Positions 17,505-26,098 of a stretch of 64,000 nucleotides of DNA are shown here, piece by piece. The number at the start of each line of letters is the position of its first letter. Position 1 is the stretch's first letter. The DNA comes from Clostridiales bacterium (lineage in GTDB: Bacteria; Bacillota; Clostridia; Oscillospirales; Oscillospiraceae): the NCBI GenBank assembly GCA_029265405.1, contig JAJUJI010000011.1, positions 1-64,000 on the forward strand, read 5' to 3'. The position numbers and the translations under genes were made by a program. Below the pieces are notes generated by a model. That model saw only the letters and a list, made by a program, of their open reading frames with translations, searched no databases and was not told where the DNA came from.

Positions 17505-18593
17505 TCAAAGCTTCCTTCTTATTTTGCCTACGGCAAAAATAATGAAAGGAATGGCGTAGCAGGTTATGATATTGATAAGCAGGCCTATCCTGCTTGAGAA
17601 TACGGCGAGCTCGAATCTGTTGGGAGCAAGAAATTGGCTTCCCGAATATCCGAGGAAGGCAAGCGGGGAAGCAAGATACTTCGTTTCGCGGGTTGAAAAG
17701 AGCTGCTTTAATATATGTGAAATTATAAAAGCGAATGTCGTAATGACAATAAAATCTGAAACAATCCATACCGACAGCAGTATGGACTCCATCCTGTCGA
17801 AGGTCTCCATCAGCGATATTGTTTTGATCGCGCTGAAAAAGGGTATGGGCATCCTCTCGACCACCTTGGGACCTATCGAGCCGACGACGGTCGCTATTAT
17901 GAGTATATTTGTTGCGGCAAGAAAAATCGTGGATTTTATGGCGAGATTTCTAACCTGATCCTTATTCAGAATGTCGTTTCCGAAAAAAAACAGCAAAATG
18001 ATATAGCCCCATATGCCGAGGATGGGATAAGCGGCCTTGGCCGAGGGGAGCAGATCGAAGAAGGTTATCGGCAGAAGGTTCTCGGCCTTTATGCCGGGTA
18101 TGAGCAGGAGGAAAAAAAGCGCCATTATTACCGTAAAAATTAAAAACGCAAGCTCCGTAAACCTTGCAAACACCTCAAGCCTGCCGCGGGCGGACATAAA
18201 AATAAGCAGCATCATTACAAGCATGAAAAATCTTATGTCGGTATTCGGAAAGATGGTGGAAAGCAGCCGCTCGGAATAATAGCGTATATAAAGCAGATAG
18301 AGTATGATCATCCATAGCAGATAAAGCGCAAGCAGCGCCTTTCCCGCCGCCTTGCCAAGGGAAAGCTCGAACGCCTCGCCTAAATTGTTGACGCCGCTTT
18401 TTTTGAACATGGAGGACAGGAGATAAAAAAGCAGCAGCAGCGGGGGGGCGGCATAGAGAGGGGCGAGCCAGGCGGCCTGGCCGCTGATTTTTGCGCAGTC
18501 TGTGGGGAACAGCCTTATGGCCGCCGACAGGGTTGAAACCATGAATATTGTTATGGTCTGGCGTACGGTTATTTTATTGTTGTCCGCATTCAA
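17505..18593 (-). CDS. gerAB: Spore germinant receptor B subunit (GerAB family permease)
   Basis: 362 residues, about ten transmembrane helices, in the APC-superfamily endospore germination permease family (opening I-T-V-R-Q-T-I-T-I-F). In known receptors this subunit binds the germinant in the spore inner membrane. It is the last gene of a four-gene operon, 5 bp after the small membrane protein. The germinant cannot be inferred. Confidence 0.9.
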   Translation of the reverse strand: MNADNNKITVRQTITIFMVSTLSAAIRLFPTDCAKISGQAAWLAPLYAAPPLLLLFYLLSSMFKKSGVNNLGEAFELSLGKAAGKALLALYLLWMIILYLLYIRYYSERLLSTIFPNTDIRFFMLVMMLLIFMSARGRLEVFARFTELAFLIFTVIMALFFLLLIPGIKAENLLPITFFDLLPSAKAAYPILGIWGYIILLFFFGNDILNKDQVRNLAIKSTIFLAATNILIIATVVGSIGPKVVERMPIPFFSAIKTISLMETFDRMESILLSVWIVSDFIVITTFAFIISHILKQLFSTRETKYLASPLAFLGYSGSQFLAPNRFELAVFSSRIGLLINIITCYAIPFIIFAVGKIRRKL

Positions 18594-18598
18594 TTACC

Positions 18599-18817
18599 TC
18601 ACCTCTCAACGCCGAACAAATCGAGAAGGAAAGCCAATATGCCCTCCCTTACAGGCTGCCTCAAAGCCGCCGCTCCGACTACGGCGGCAAGCAAAAGCAG
18701 CGCCGAATAGGGAAGCAAGTCTTTTTTTAGACCCTTTTTCAGCATAGACAGTATATCCGCAGCTCCTATGGCAATCAAAAAGAAGCAGTAAAAAAGCAGC
18801 TCGCCCATTGGCCTCAC
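18599..18817 (-). CDS. Small two-helix membrane protein, probable germinant receptor D subunit
   Basis: 72 residues: two hydrophobic segments (about 6-24 and 35-52) joined by a basic loop (K-K-G-L-K-K). Its start overlaps the gerAC stop by 4 bp, and gerAB begins 5 bp after it, so it is built into the operon. Small two-helix D proteins encoded within ger operons are known in Bacillus and modulate germination; assignment here rests on size, topology and position. Confidence 0.75.
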   Translation of the reverse strand: MRPMGELLFYCFFLIAIGAADILSMLKKGLKKDLLPYSALLLLAAVVGAAALRQPVREGILAFLLDLFGVER

Positions 18818-19998
18818 TCTTTGCCGCCGCTGGCTTTTTGTATGTCGTAGGTCCTCTCGACGACGGTTTCGACATTAACGCTTATTTTGACCGAAGGGTA
18901 TATTTTTACCCAATCGTCTTTGATTTTTCTCCACTTGCAGGGATATTTCATTTTAAGCCTTGAGCCCAATCGAATAAAGTCCAGCTTTTTATCCTGGGAA
19001 AGAGAGACGACTCTTTTCATCTCTTTTTTGATTATATCCGAGGCTTCCGCCGCTAATTTTAAAAGCGTTTCTTCCGTAAAAATATCATCGGTGGAATGCT
19101 GCTCAACGATATTGCCCGCTATGCGCGTGACGAACTCGACCTCCGACGCCCTGCCGCCGTCAAACTTGGCCTTTACTTGTGTTTTAGCGCTGAGGACCTC
19201 GATCGTCACCGCCTTGCCGGAGCCGTCGGCGACGGTTATGGGACAGGAGCCCGCCATATTGACAAGGAAATTATAGCCCCGGGCAAGCTCCGGTTCGATA
19301 AAGGCCGCCAGCCTGTTGTTGGCATTGAATACGGCGTATCCGTAAGGCGAAACATCCTTTTCCGGCATTTCCCCATAGAACTTAGTGCTTTGGTAATTGG
19401 CGCAGCGTATAACGGGAATAACGAAAGAGGGCTCGTCAAGCATTCTGGCTACGTCAATAACTCTAACCTCCATCGTAGCGCTCAAATACTCTCGGCTTTT
19501 CTTTATGCTCCTTAGCTTATCGGCTATATATCTGTCCCTGCTGCTGGACTTGAACAGCAGCTCCTTTGCGGTGCCGCCTCTTGCGATATAGATTCTGGGG
19601 GACAATCTGATTTCATGGTCGCGCTCAATCAGATCGAAATATTTGTGAAGGTCTTCCTTGGCCGCCTCCTCTCCGATTATAAAGTAGTCCACATATCCGA
19701 AAAAAAGAGTTTTCGATGATTTTGACTTTATTTTCCGCTGGGCTTCAAAAAACGTTTTCCCAGTTCCCGATAAAACGGAGATAAGGTTGCTTCCGCCTTC
19801 CTTGCTTCCTCCGCCTTTTTTTGAGCGGCGCACAAAGGTCGCCTCAATTTGCGAAGGGTCCTCCTCGCATTTGTCTATCCCGACGGCCTGGACGACCTCA
19901 TATTCGTCTATTTCCCCCCTGGTGGGCAAAAAGTTGGAGCCGCAGCCGGAAAGAGCCAGGCACAGAGCCACGGAAGCAAGCAATACTGCGGCTTTCAT
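18814..19998 (-). CDS. gerAC: Spore germinant receptor C subunit lipoprotein (GerAC family)
   Basis: 394 residues. The signal peptide ends in a lipobox L-S-G-C with the modified Cys at 19, so it is a lipoprotein on the outer face of the spore inner membrane. The opening E-Y-E-V-V-Q-A-V-G-I-D-K is characteristic of Ger(x)C proteins, which have three mixed alpha/beta domains. It overlaps gerAA and the small D gene by 4 bp each. Confidence 0.92.
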   Translation of the reverse strand: MKAAVLLASVALCLALSGCGSNFLPTRGEIDEYEVVQAVGIDKCEEDPSQIEATFVRRSKKGGGSKEGGSNLISVLSGTGKTFFEAQRKIKSKSSKTLFFGYVDYFIIGEEAAKEDLHKYFDLIERDHEIRLSPRIYIARGGTAKELLFKSSSRDRYIADKLRSIKKSREYLSATMEVRVIDVARMLDEPSFVIPVIRCANYQSTKFYGEMPEKDVSPYGYAVFNANNRLAAFIEPELARGYNFLVNMAGSCPITVADGSGKAVTIEVLSAKTQVKAKFDGGRASEVEFVTRIAGNIVEQHSTDDIFTEETLLKLAAEASDIIKKEMKRVVSLSQDKKLDFIRLGSRLKMKYPCKWRKIKDDWVKIYPSVKISVNVETVVERTYDIQKASGGKE

Positions 19999-21479
19999 GA
20001 GTTATCCTGCTTTCTTATGTCCTTTGGCCTTATATATTCCGGCCTGTCCGGGTTTTTGACAAGGGGAAACCTTATAAAGGTATCGTTGAACAGCCGCTTC
20101 CCCTCTGTGGCCGCAAAGGGGGCCAGATAAGGAAGCCCGAACACCTTGAGCGTGCACAAATGATAGACGATCAGCACGGAACCGACAGACACGCCGTAAA
20201 GGCCGCCCACGATGGAGAAAACGACCAGAAGCAGCCGGCAAAGGCGCAGGGCGTTGGATAAGTCCTGCGAGGGGATGACGAAGCCCGTAATGCCCGCGGC
20301 CGCCACCACGATGACGACGCCGGGGGAAAGCAGCTTGGCGGTTATTGCCGCCTCGCCCACCACCAGCGCGCCGACGATGGAAACGGCCTGCCCTATGGAT
20401 TTGGGCAGCCTCAGCCCGGCCTCCATGAGCACCTCGAAGGCAAACAGCATCATGATGACCTCAAGAAAAGTCGGGAAGGGCACGTCCTCCTTGCTGGAGA
20501 TTATAGCGCTGGCGAGCTTTGTGGGTATCATTTCTTGGTGAAAGGTGGTCACTGACACATAGAAAGCGGGCAATATTACGGAAATAAATGCGGACAGATA
20601 CCTTATCAGCCTAACGGCCGTGCTTTGCGGGCATATCAGGGCGTAGTCCTCGGGAGCCTGTATGAAGCTGTTTATATCGACCGGCACGATGTAGCCCAGC
20701 GGTAGCCCGTCGGCAAGGATCCCGACCCGGCCTTCCAGGATGTTGGCGCAGAATTTGTCCGCCCTTTCCGTATAAAGCACCTGAGGGAAAATTGTAAATT
20801 TATTGTCGTATATCATGCCCTCTATATGCCCGGAAGATATTATCCCGTCAATGCGTATCGCTCCCAGCCTTTTTTTCGCCTCCGCCACGGTTTCATCGTT
20901 GGCAATGGTCTTCATGTATACGACGCAGACGGAGGTTTTTGTCCTTTCGCCTATGGCAAGATGGCTGATTACAAGCTCGCTTGCCTTTATCCGCCTGCGC
21001 ACCATAGCCGTATTTACGCGCAGGACCTCTATGAAAGATTCCTTCGAGCCCTTAAGGACGTTTTCGTTTGTGGGCTCGGTTATGCCGCGTTTTTCAAAAC
21101 CCTTCACATCAAAAGCCACGGCCTTTGCCGCCACGTCGAAGACCAGCAGAACGGAGCCGCCAAGCAGGGCGCTTTCGCAGTCCGCCATGTCCTCGAGCAG
21201 CTTGCGCTTGCAGTGATAAACCGTCCCGCACATGATAAGGTCTATAAGGCCTTCCTCTGTTTTGGCCGAAGAAAAGGCCTCCTCCTGCGCCAGCGGCCTG
21301 AGAATGTCGTCGTCCGCGGTTTTGGAATCCGTCATTCCGTCGACAAAGACTATGGTAAGACTAAACTCCCTTTTTCTTCCGACGCATATGGGGCTGAATA
21401 TTATGTCCTGGCTTTCGGTATAAAGCCGCTTCAGCTTTTCCGATGAAATCGCTTCAGGCCTGCCATGAGAGCCGCTCAC
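19995..21479 (-). CDS. gerAA: Spore germinant receptor A subunit (GerAA family)
   Basis: About 494 residues from GTG 21479, preceded by ggggagg at 10 nt; TTG 21485 is in frame but only 4 nt from that site. A soluble N-terminal domain (to about 290) precedes five or so membrane segments. Typical GerA sequence includes G-R-V-G-I-L-A-D-G and P-A-F-Y-V-S-V-T-T-F-H-Q-E-M-I-P. First gene of the operon A-C-D-B. Expression in the forespore under sigma-G is expected from known systems, but I could not pick a convincing sigma-G promoter in the 90 bp upstream. Confidence 0.93.
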   Translation of the reverse strand: MSGSHGRPEAISSEKLKRLYTESQDIIFSPICVGRKREFSLTIVFVDGMTDSKTADDDILRPLAQEEAFSSAKTEEGLIDLIMCGTVYHCKRKLLEDMADCESALLGGSVLLVFDVAAKAVAFDVKGFEKRGITEPTNENVLKGSKESFIEVLRVNTAMVRRRIKASELVISHLAIGERTKTSVCVVYMKTIANDETVAEAKKRLGAIRIDGIISSGHIEGMIYDNKFTIFPQVLYTERADKFCANILEGRVGILADGLPLGYIVPVDINSFIQAPEDYALICPQSTAVRLIRYLSAFISVILPAFYVSVTTFHQEMIPTKLASAIISSKEDVPFPTFLEVIMMLFAFEVLMEAGLRLPKSIGQAVSIVGALVVGEAAITAKLLSPGVVIVVAAAGITGFVIPSQDLSNALRLCRLLLVVFSIVGGLYGVSVGSVLIVYHLCTLKVFGLPYLAPFAATEGKRLFNDTFIRFPLVKNPDRPEYIRPKDIRKQDNS

Positions 21480-21568
21480 AGTCAAACGAGCCTCCCCGCC
21501 ATAAGGTTTTCTTTGTCTCCGAAATCATTATTTGCAGTTTCCATAATAAAAACGGTGGTAAATGCTGC

Positions 21569-21602
21569 AAAAAATCCGCGCCGCAATTTTAAGCGGCGCG
21601 GA
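21569..21602 (-). terminator. Terminator of the reductase gene, just upstream of gerAA
   Basis: Minus strand: tccgcgccgc (complement of 21593-21602) pairs with gcggcgcgga (complement of 21575-21584), followed by tttttt. It isolates the germination operon from the reductase upstream. Confidence 0.85.
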
Positions 21603-21662
21603 CAAATAAGAGGCCGGGCCTTTCGATACCGACCGGCACGGAGGCCGAAGCATAGGGCCTTC

Positions 21663-23588
21663 CTAAAATTTGCCTATGTCCAGGGCTGCGAAGTAGCCGG
21701 AGTGCACGGCGCCCGCGACCTTGCCGACAGACTTGCAGTCGCCCGCCATATCCACATGGCCGGCCTTGCCGTGCAGCTCGAAAAAGGGCGCGTCGTTGCT
21801 TTTCATTCCTGCGGCGTAGAACACCGACGAGGCGGGGAGCTCCGTCTCCCTGCCGTCTTTAATATAAACTACTCCACGCCCCGTTACCCTGTCCGCTCTT
21901 GCGCCGGCTATGATGCGCAGTCCGAGCCTCTCCGCCATCCATAGCATGCCTATTCTGTAAACGGGACCGGAATCGGAGGCGGGCGTGTCCGTCATTTCCA
22001 ATACAGTAACTTTTTTGCCCAGATTGGCCAGGTGCATGCCGGCTTCAACGCCCGCAAGCCCGCCGCCTATAATGACGATTTCGTTTCCCTTAACGCTTTC
22101 GGGCTTAAAATAAATATCGGTTACATGGAGTGCTCTTTCTATTCCCTCGATACTGGGCGTTATCGGCGTAGCGCCGGTGGCGACTATGATATGGTCGGGC
22201 TTAAGCTCGTTCAAGAGTGCGTCGCAAACGGGGGTATTGAGCATCACGCGTATATTTTTCTTGGAAACCATGCTTGCGAGATAATTTTTATAGCGCCTTA
22301 GATCCAGCTTCAGGCTGTCGCTGTCGGCAAAGCGGAGCAGGCCGCCGAGTGCGCTTTCCTTTTCGCAGAGTATGACCTCGTGGCCCCTGTCCGAGGCTGT
22401 TATCGCGGCCTGCAGCCCGGCGGGTCCGCCGCCGACAACAAGCACCCTCCGGCTATGTCTCGCTTTCTTCATGTCCTCGGCGAAGCCCAGGCGAGCCTCG
22501 CGCCCGATAAGCGGGTTGACGCTGCAAACAAGGTGACGGTGCAGATTGTCGCTGTCGGTGCAGTTGAGGCAGCGCAGGCAGGGGGTTATCTCGTCGGAGC
22601 GTCCGGCCAGCGCTTTTTCGGGAAGATAGGGGTCGGCTATGAGCGCTCTGGACATGGAAACGCCGTCCGCCTTTCCTGAGGCTATGATGTCCTCCGCCTG
22701 GGCCGGGTCCAGAATGGAGCCGATAACAAATATCGGGATGCTCACGCGTCCGGATTTTTTTATCGCCTCGGACAGGTCGGTGTTCAGGCCCCAGGGCCGG
22801 TATGTCGTGCCGAAAAACCAGACTATGTTTTCGGAGCTTATTTCCGCCATATCTACATATTCCTGGGCCCTGGACAGGAATTCTATGATATCCTCAACCG
22901 TAAAGCCCTTGGGGTCGCGCTCGGAGCCGCTAAGGCGTATCTGGACCACCCTGTCCGGCCCGACTCTTTCGCGTATGCGCCTGAGGACCATAAGCGGAAA
23001 GCGCATGCGGTTTTCGAGGCTGCCGCCGAACTCGTCGGTACGGTGGTTGGAGAGGGGCGACAGGAACTGGGGGAACAGCCAGCCGTGAGCCGCGTGTATG
23101 AGCACGGTGTCGAAGCCGCAGCCTATCCAGAAGGCGGCGGCGTCCGCAAAGGCGTCGGCCACAGCCTCCATGTCGCGCCGCGTCATGGCGCTTACCTTGC
23201 CGTAGGGCGTCAGCGCTTCGTCCGGCCCCATGGGGCTTGCCTTGTTGAATTCGGGGCGCGCGTTCCTTCCCCCGTGTGTCAGCTCCACGCTGGAAACGGC
23301 GCCGTGCTCGCGTATGGCTGCGGACATTTCGGCGAAAAGATTCATGTTTTCCCGCGTGAAATCCATGCCCGGGGTATGGCGGCCCCCGTCGCAGACGGGT
23401 ATTTCTCCCAGAGTCACGATGCCCGCGCCGCCCCGCGCCTTGTGCTCCAGATAGCGTATGTAGTAATCTGTGGGTCGGCCCGCTATGGTTTGAAACAGCA
23501 TGTTGGGGGCGGACATTATCCTGTTTTTCAGGGTCAGACCCTTGATTTTCAGGGGCTTGAAAAGATTCGGATAAAGCTGCTGATACAT
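21663..23588 (-). CDS. Old-yellow-enzyme/dienoyl-CoA reductase-type flavin oxidoreductase
   Basis: 641 residues. The FMN-binding TIM barrel (1-330) contains H-A-A-H-G-W at 165-170. A 4Fe-4S cluster motif has Cys337, 340, 343 and 355. The C-terminal half is an FAD/NAD(P)H module opening with G-G-G-P-A-G (386-391) and a second G-x-G-x-x-G near 520. This is the architecture of 2,4-dienoyl-CoA reductase, 2-enoate reductase and the bile-acid enzymes BaiCD/BaiH. It should reduce an activated C=C bond; the substrate is open. Monocistronic, with its own promoter and terminator. Confidence 0.88.
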   Translation of the reverse strand: MYQQLYPNLFKPLKIKGLTLKNRIMSAPNMLFQTIAGRPTDYYIRYLEHKARGGAGIVTLGEIPVCDGGRHTPGMDFTRENMNLFAEMSAAIREHGAVSSVELTHGGRNARPEFNKASPMGPDEALTPYGKVSAMTRRDMEAVADAFADAAAFWIGCGFDTVLIHAAHGWLFPQFLSPLSNHRTDEFGGSLENRMRFPLMVLRRIRERVGPDRVVQIRLSGSERDPKGFTVEDIIEFLSRAQEYVDMAEISSENIVWFFGTTYRPWGLNTDLSEAIKKSGRVSIPIFVIGSILDPAQAEDIIASGKADGVSMSRALIADPYLPEKALAGRSDEITPCLRCLNCTDSDNLHRHLVCSVNPLIGREARLGFAEDMKKARHSRRVLVVGGGPAGLQAAITASDRGHEVILCEKESALGGLLRFADSDSLKLDLRRYKNYLASMVSKKNIRVMLNTPVCDALLNELKPDHIIVATGATPITPSIEGIERALHVTDIYFKPESVKGNEIVIIGGGLAGVEAGMHLANLGKKVTVLEMTDTPASDSGPVYRIGMLWMAERLGLRIIAGARADRVTGRGVVYIKDGRETELPASSVFYAAGMKSNDAPFFELHGKAGHVDMAGDCKSVGKVAGAVHSGYFAALDIGKF

Positions 23589-23666
23589 TATGGCTTCCTT
23601 CCTTTCACTTGGCCGTTCTTTTGGCGGCGCCCGCGCGGGCTTAGCTTAATAAGTTTTATGCTATTT

Positions 23667-23696
23667 ATTATAGCCCGGAAGCTAAAAAGAAAGCAA
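23667..23696 (-). promoter_or_regulatory. Candidate promoter of the reductase gene
   Basis: Minus strand ttgctt (complement of 23691-23696), 18-nt spacer, tataat (complement of 23667-23672). Its -35 lies 7 bp from the -35 of the divergent promoter at 23704. Confidence 0.55.
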
Positions 23697-23703
23697 TAAA
23701 GAA

Positions 23704-23732
23704 TTGTAATAATGGGGGCGCCGGTGTATACT
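23704..23732 (+). promoter_or_regulatory. Candidate promoter of the hydrolase-murF-ddl operon
   Basis: ttgtaa (23704-23709), 17-nt spacer, tatact (23727-23732). Start of transcription about 30 nt before the GTG at 23770. Confidence 0.55.
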
Positions 23733-23769
23733 AATTTATTAAGCCACGCTTTGCGCAACGGGGGACATT

Positions 23770-24534
23770 GTGGAAATACTCATTGACGGGATAAGGGTAA
23801 ATTACTTGGATTTGGGCGACAAAGGCTCGGACGGCGCGGTCCTGATACTGCAGGGCTGGGGGACGACCGCGGAGCTTTATAAGGGTCTGGCGGAGCATTT
23901 GGCCGGATATATGCGCGTGCTGCTTCCGGAGCTGCCGGGGTTCGGCAAAACCCCTGAGCCTAAAAGAGCATTTTCCGCTGACGACTACGCAGATTTTGCG
24001 CTTGCCTTTCTCCGTGCCCTGGGTATAACTAGGGTGAACCTCATCGGCCACTCGAACGGCGGCAGGATAATGATGAAGCTTTGCGCCAGGGAAGATGCGG
24101 GCGTGCGGTTTGAGAAGCTGGTTTTTATAGACAGCGCTGGAATACCGGCCAAAAAAACGCTGCGAAAACGGCTCAGGCAGAGGCTGTTCAAAATAGGGAA
24201 GCTGCTGCTTAGGCCTTTTCCCGGGGTTCTTGAGCGCTATGCCGGCAGACACGGCTCAGAGGATTACAGGAACGCGTCGCCGCTGATGAGGCAAACCATG
24301 GTGAAGCTGATAAACGAGGATTTCAGGCCGCTAATGCCCAAAATCAGGCAACCCTCGCTGCTTGTATGGGGAACCTGCGACAGGGATACCCCCATAGAAA
24401 ACGCCCGGCTCATGGAAAAGCTGATTCCGGACGCGGGGCTGGTGGAGGTTGCCGGAGCGGGCCACTATTCGTATCTTGAGCAGCCCGCCTTTGTTTACAG
24501 GGTGCTGGATTCATTTTTCGGGGTAAAGGCATGA
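23770..24534 (+). CDS. Alpha/beta hydrolase
   Basis: 254 residues. The nucleophile elbow G-H-S-N-G-G has Ser95. The acid is probably in G-T-C-D-R-D-T-P (near 200-207), and the His is in G-A-G-H-Y-S-Y-L-E-Q near 233. No signal peptide, so cytosolic. GTG start after a gggg stretch. Its stop overlaps the MurF-like start by 4 bp (ATGA), so it is translationally coupled to peptidoglycan precursor genes. The substrate is unknown; hydrolases at this position are not part of the classical mur pathway. Confidence 0.82.
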   Translation: MEILIDGIRVNYLDLGDKGSDGAVLILQGWGTTAELYKGLAEHLAGYMRVLLPELPGFGKTPEPKRAFSADDYADFALAFLRALGITRVNLIGHSNGGRIMMKLCAREDAGVRFEKLVFIDSAGIPAKKTLRKRLRQRLFKIGKLLLRPFPGVLERYAGRHGSEDYRNASPLMRQTMVKLINEDFRPLMPKIRQPSLLVWGTCDRDTPIENARLMEKLIPDAGLVEVAGAGHYSYLEQPAFVYRVLDSFFGVKA

Positions 24535-26081
24535 GAGATATTTTTGCGTTTGCGGCCGCATCCGCGGCCTTCCTCGCGGCGGCGGCCGCGCTCGCTGTGA
24601 AAAGCATACATATATACCAGCTCAACTCATACAAGCCTCAGGCGCAGCTGAAGTGGGTGAGGGACAATATCGCGGGCCACTTTGCGCGCACGGTCCCGGC
24701 GCTGGCGGCCGCGCTGGCGGCGCGGGAGCTGGGCCGCGTGGGCGTCCTAATCGGAGCGGCGCTGTTTCTCGCGGTCCTGCTGCTGAACCTGCCGAAAAAG
24801 GCAAAGAAGCCCCTCGTATATACGGCGAGGGTAAAGAGGCTGCTGGCAAGCTGCGGGCTTATCCACATAGCCCTGGCCGCCGCAGGCTTTGCGGCCTTGG
24901 AGTACGCAGCCTTCTTCTGCCTTGTTTACGCGCTCTGCCTTGCGGGGTCGCCCTGGCTTGTTTTGCTGGCCGACCGGATAAACGGCCCTATGGAGAAGGC
25001 CATAAACAAGAGGTATATCGACGAAGCAAGAAAAATAATCGAAGGCATGCCGGAGCTGAAGGTTGTAGGCGTTACGGGCAGCTACGGAAAGACCAGCGTC
25101 AAATTTTATATTGAAAAACTGCTTTCCGTAAAATACAATGTTCTGGCGACGCCGGAGAACTACAACACCACCCTGGGCGTTGTGCGCGCCATAAGGGAAC
25201 GGCTTCTCCCAACCCATGAGGTGTTCGTATGCGAAATGGGCGCGAGGAACGTCGGCGACATAAGGGAGATTTGCGAGCTGGTGCGGCCGAAAATAGGCGT
25301 CGTCACGTCGATAGGGCCGCAGCACCTGGAAAGCTTCAAAACCATTGAAAACGTGGTGAAAACCAAATTCGAGCTTATAGACTCGCTCCCCCGGGACGGC
25401 TTAGCAGTGCTTAATATGGACAACGAATATATAGCCGCCCGCACCGTCGGCGTGAGAACTATAGGCTATGGGACTGTCAACGGCGAGTATAGGGCCGAAA
25501 ACATCAGATATACGTCAAAAGGCGTCAGCTTTGAGGTAAAGGGCGTGCGGTTTGAAACGAAGCTTATCGGCAGGCACAACGTGCAGAACGTCTGCGCCGC
25601 CATCGCAGTGGCAAATGCCATGGGAATACCGCTCGAAAAGCTGGTTCAGCCCGTCCGCAAGCTGGAAAATGTGGCCCACAGGCTGCAGCTGCTGGGCGGG
25701 GGAAGCCGGCTGGTCATAGACGACGCCTACAACTCCAATCCGGCGGGGGCGGCATCGGCGCTGGAAACGCTGGCGGGCTTCGAGGGAGTAAGGATTTTGA
25801 TAACGCCGGGCATGGTGGAGCTGGGGGCGCGCCAGTACGAGCTGAACAGGGAGCTTGGCGCAAAGGCCGCAAAATGCTGCGATTACGCCGTGCTGGTCGA
25901 GAGCAGGCTGAACGGCAACGCGGCCGCCATTAGAGAGGGGCTGCTTTCCGCCGGCTTTGATATGAGCCGGCTGAGGACCGCCGGAACGGTGAACGAGGCG
26001 GTCGGGATAGCGGACGGCATAGATACCGGGGGCAAAACCAGGATAATACTACTTGAAAACGATTTGCCCGATAATTATTGA
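24531..26081 (+). CDS. murF: MurF-like ligase with an N-terminal membrane domain
   Basis: 516 residues. The ATP loop V-T-G-S-Y-G-K-T-S lies at 181-189. The E-N-Y-N-T-T-L-G motif of MurF follows, then E-M-G-A-R-N-V-G-D-I and the Mur-ligase central and C-terminal domains. Family role: addition of D-Ala-D-Ala to UDP-MurNAc-tripeptide; a ddl gene follows immediately, supporting this. Odd feature: the first 150 residues, where MurF normally has a soluble UDP-binding domain, are hydrophobic segments (about 3-22, 55-86, 103-147). The enzyme is therefore probably membrane-bound and may use a different or lipid-linked acceptor. Confidence 0.82.
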   Translation: MRDIFAFAAASAAFLAAAAALAVKSIHIYQLNSYKPQAQLKWVRDNIAGHFARTVPALAAALAARELGRVGVLIGAALFLAVLLLNLPKKAKKPLVYTARVKRLLASCGLIHIALAAAGFAALEYAAFFCLVYALCLAGSPWLVLLADRINGPMEKAINKRYIDEARKIIEGMPELKVVGVTGSYGKTSVKFYIEKLLSVKYNVLATPENYNTTLGVVRAIRERLLPTHEVFVCEMGARNVGDIREICELVRPKIGVVTSIGPQHLESFKTIENVVKTKFELIDSLPRDGLAVLNMDNEYIAARTVGVRTIGYGTVNGEYRAENIRYTSKGVSFEVKGVRFETKLIGRHNVQNVCAAIAVANAMGIPLEKLVQPVRKLENVAHRLQLLGGGSRLVIDDAYNSNPAGAASALETLAGFEGVRILITPGMVELGARQYELNRELGAKAAKCCDYAVLVESRLNGNAAAIREGLLSAGFDMSRLRTAGTVNEAVGIADGIDTGGKTRIILLENDLPDNY

Positions 26082-26098
26082 TTGAGTGGGTGGTTGAA

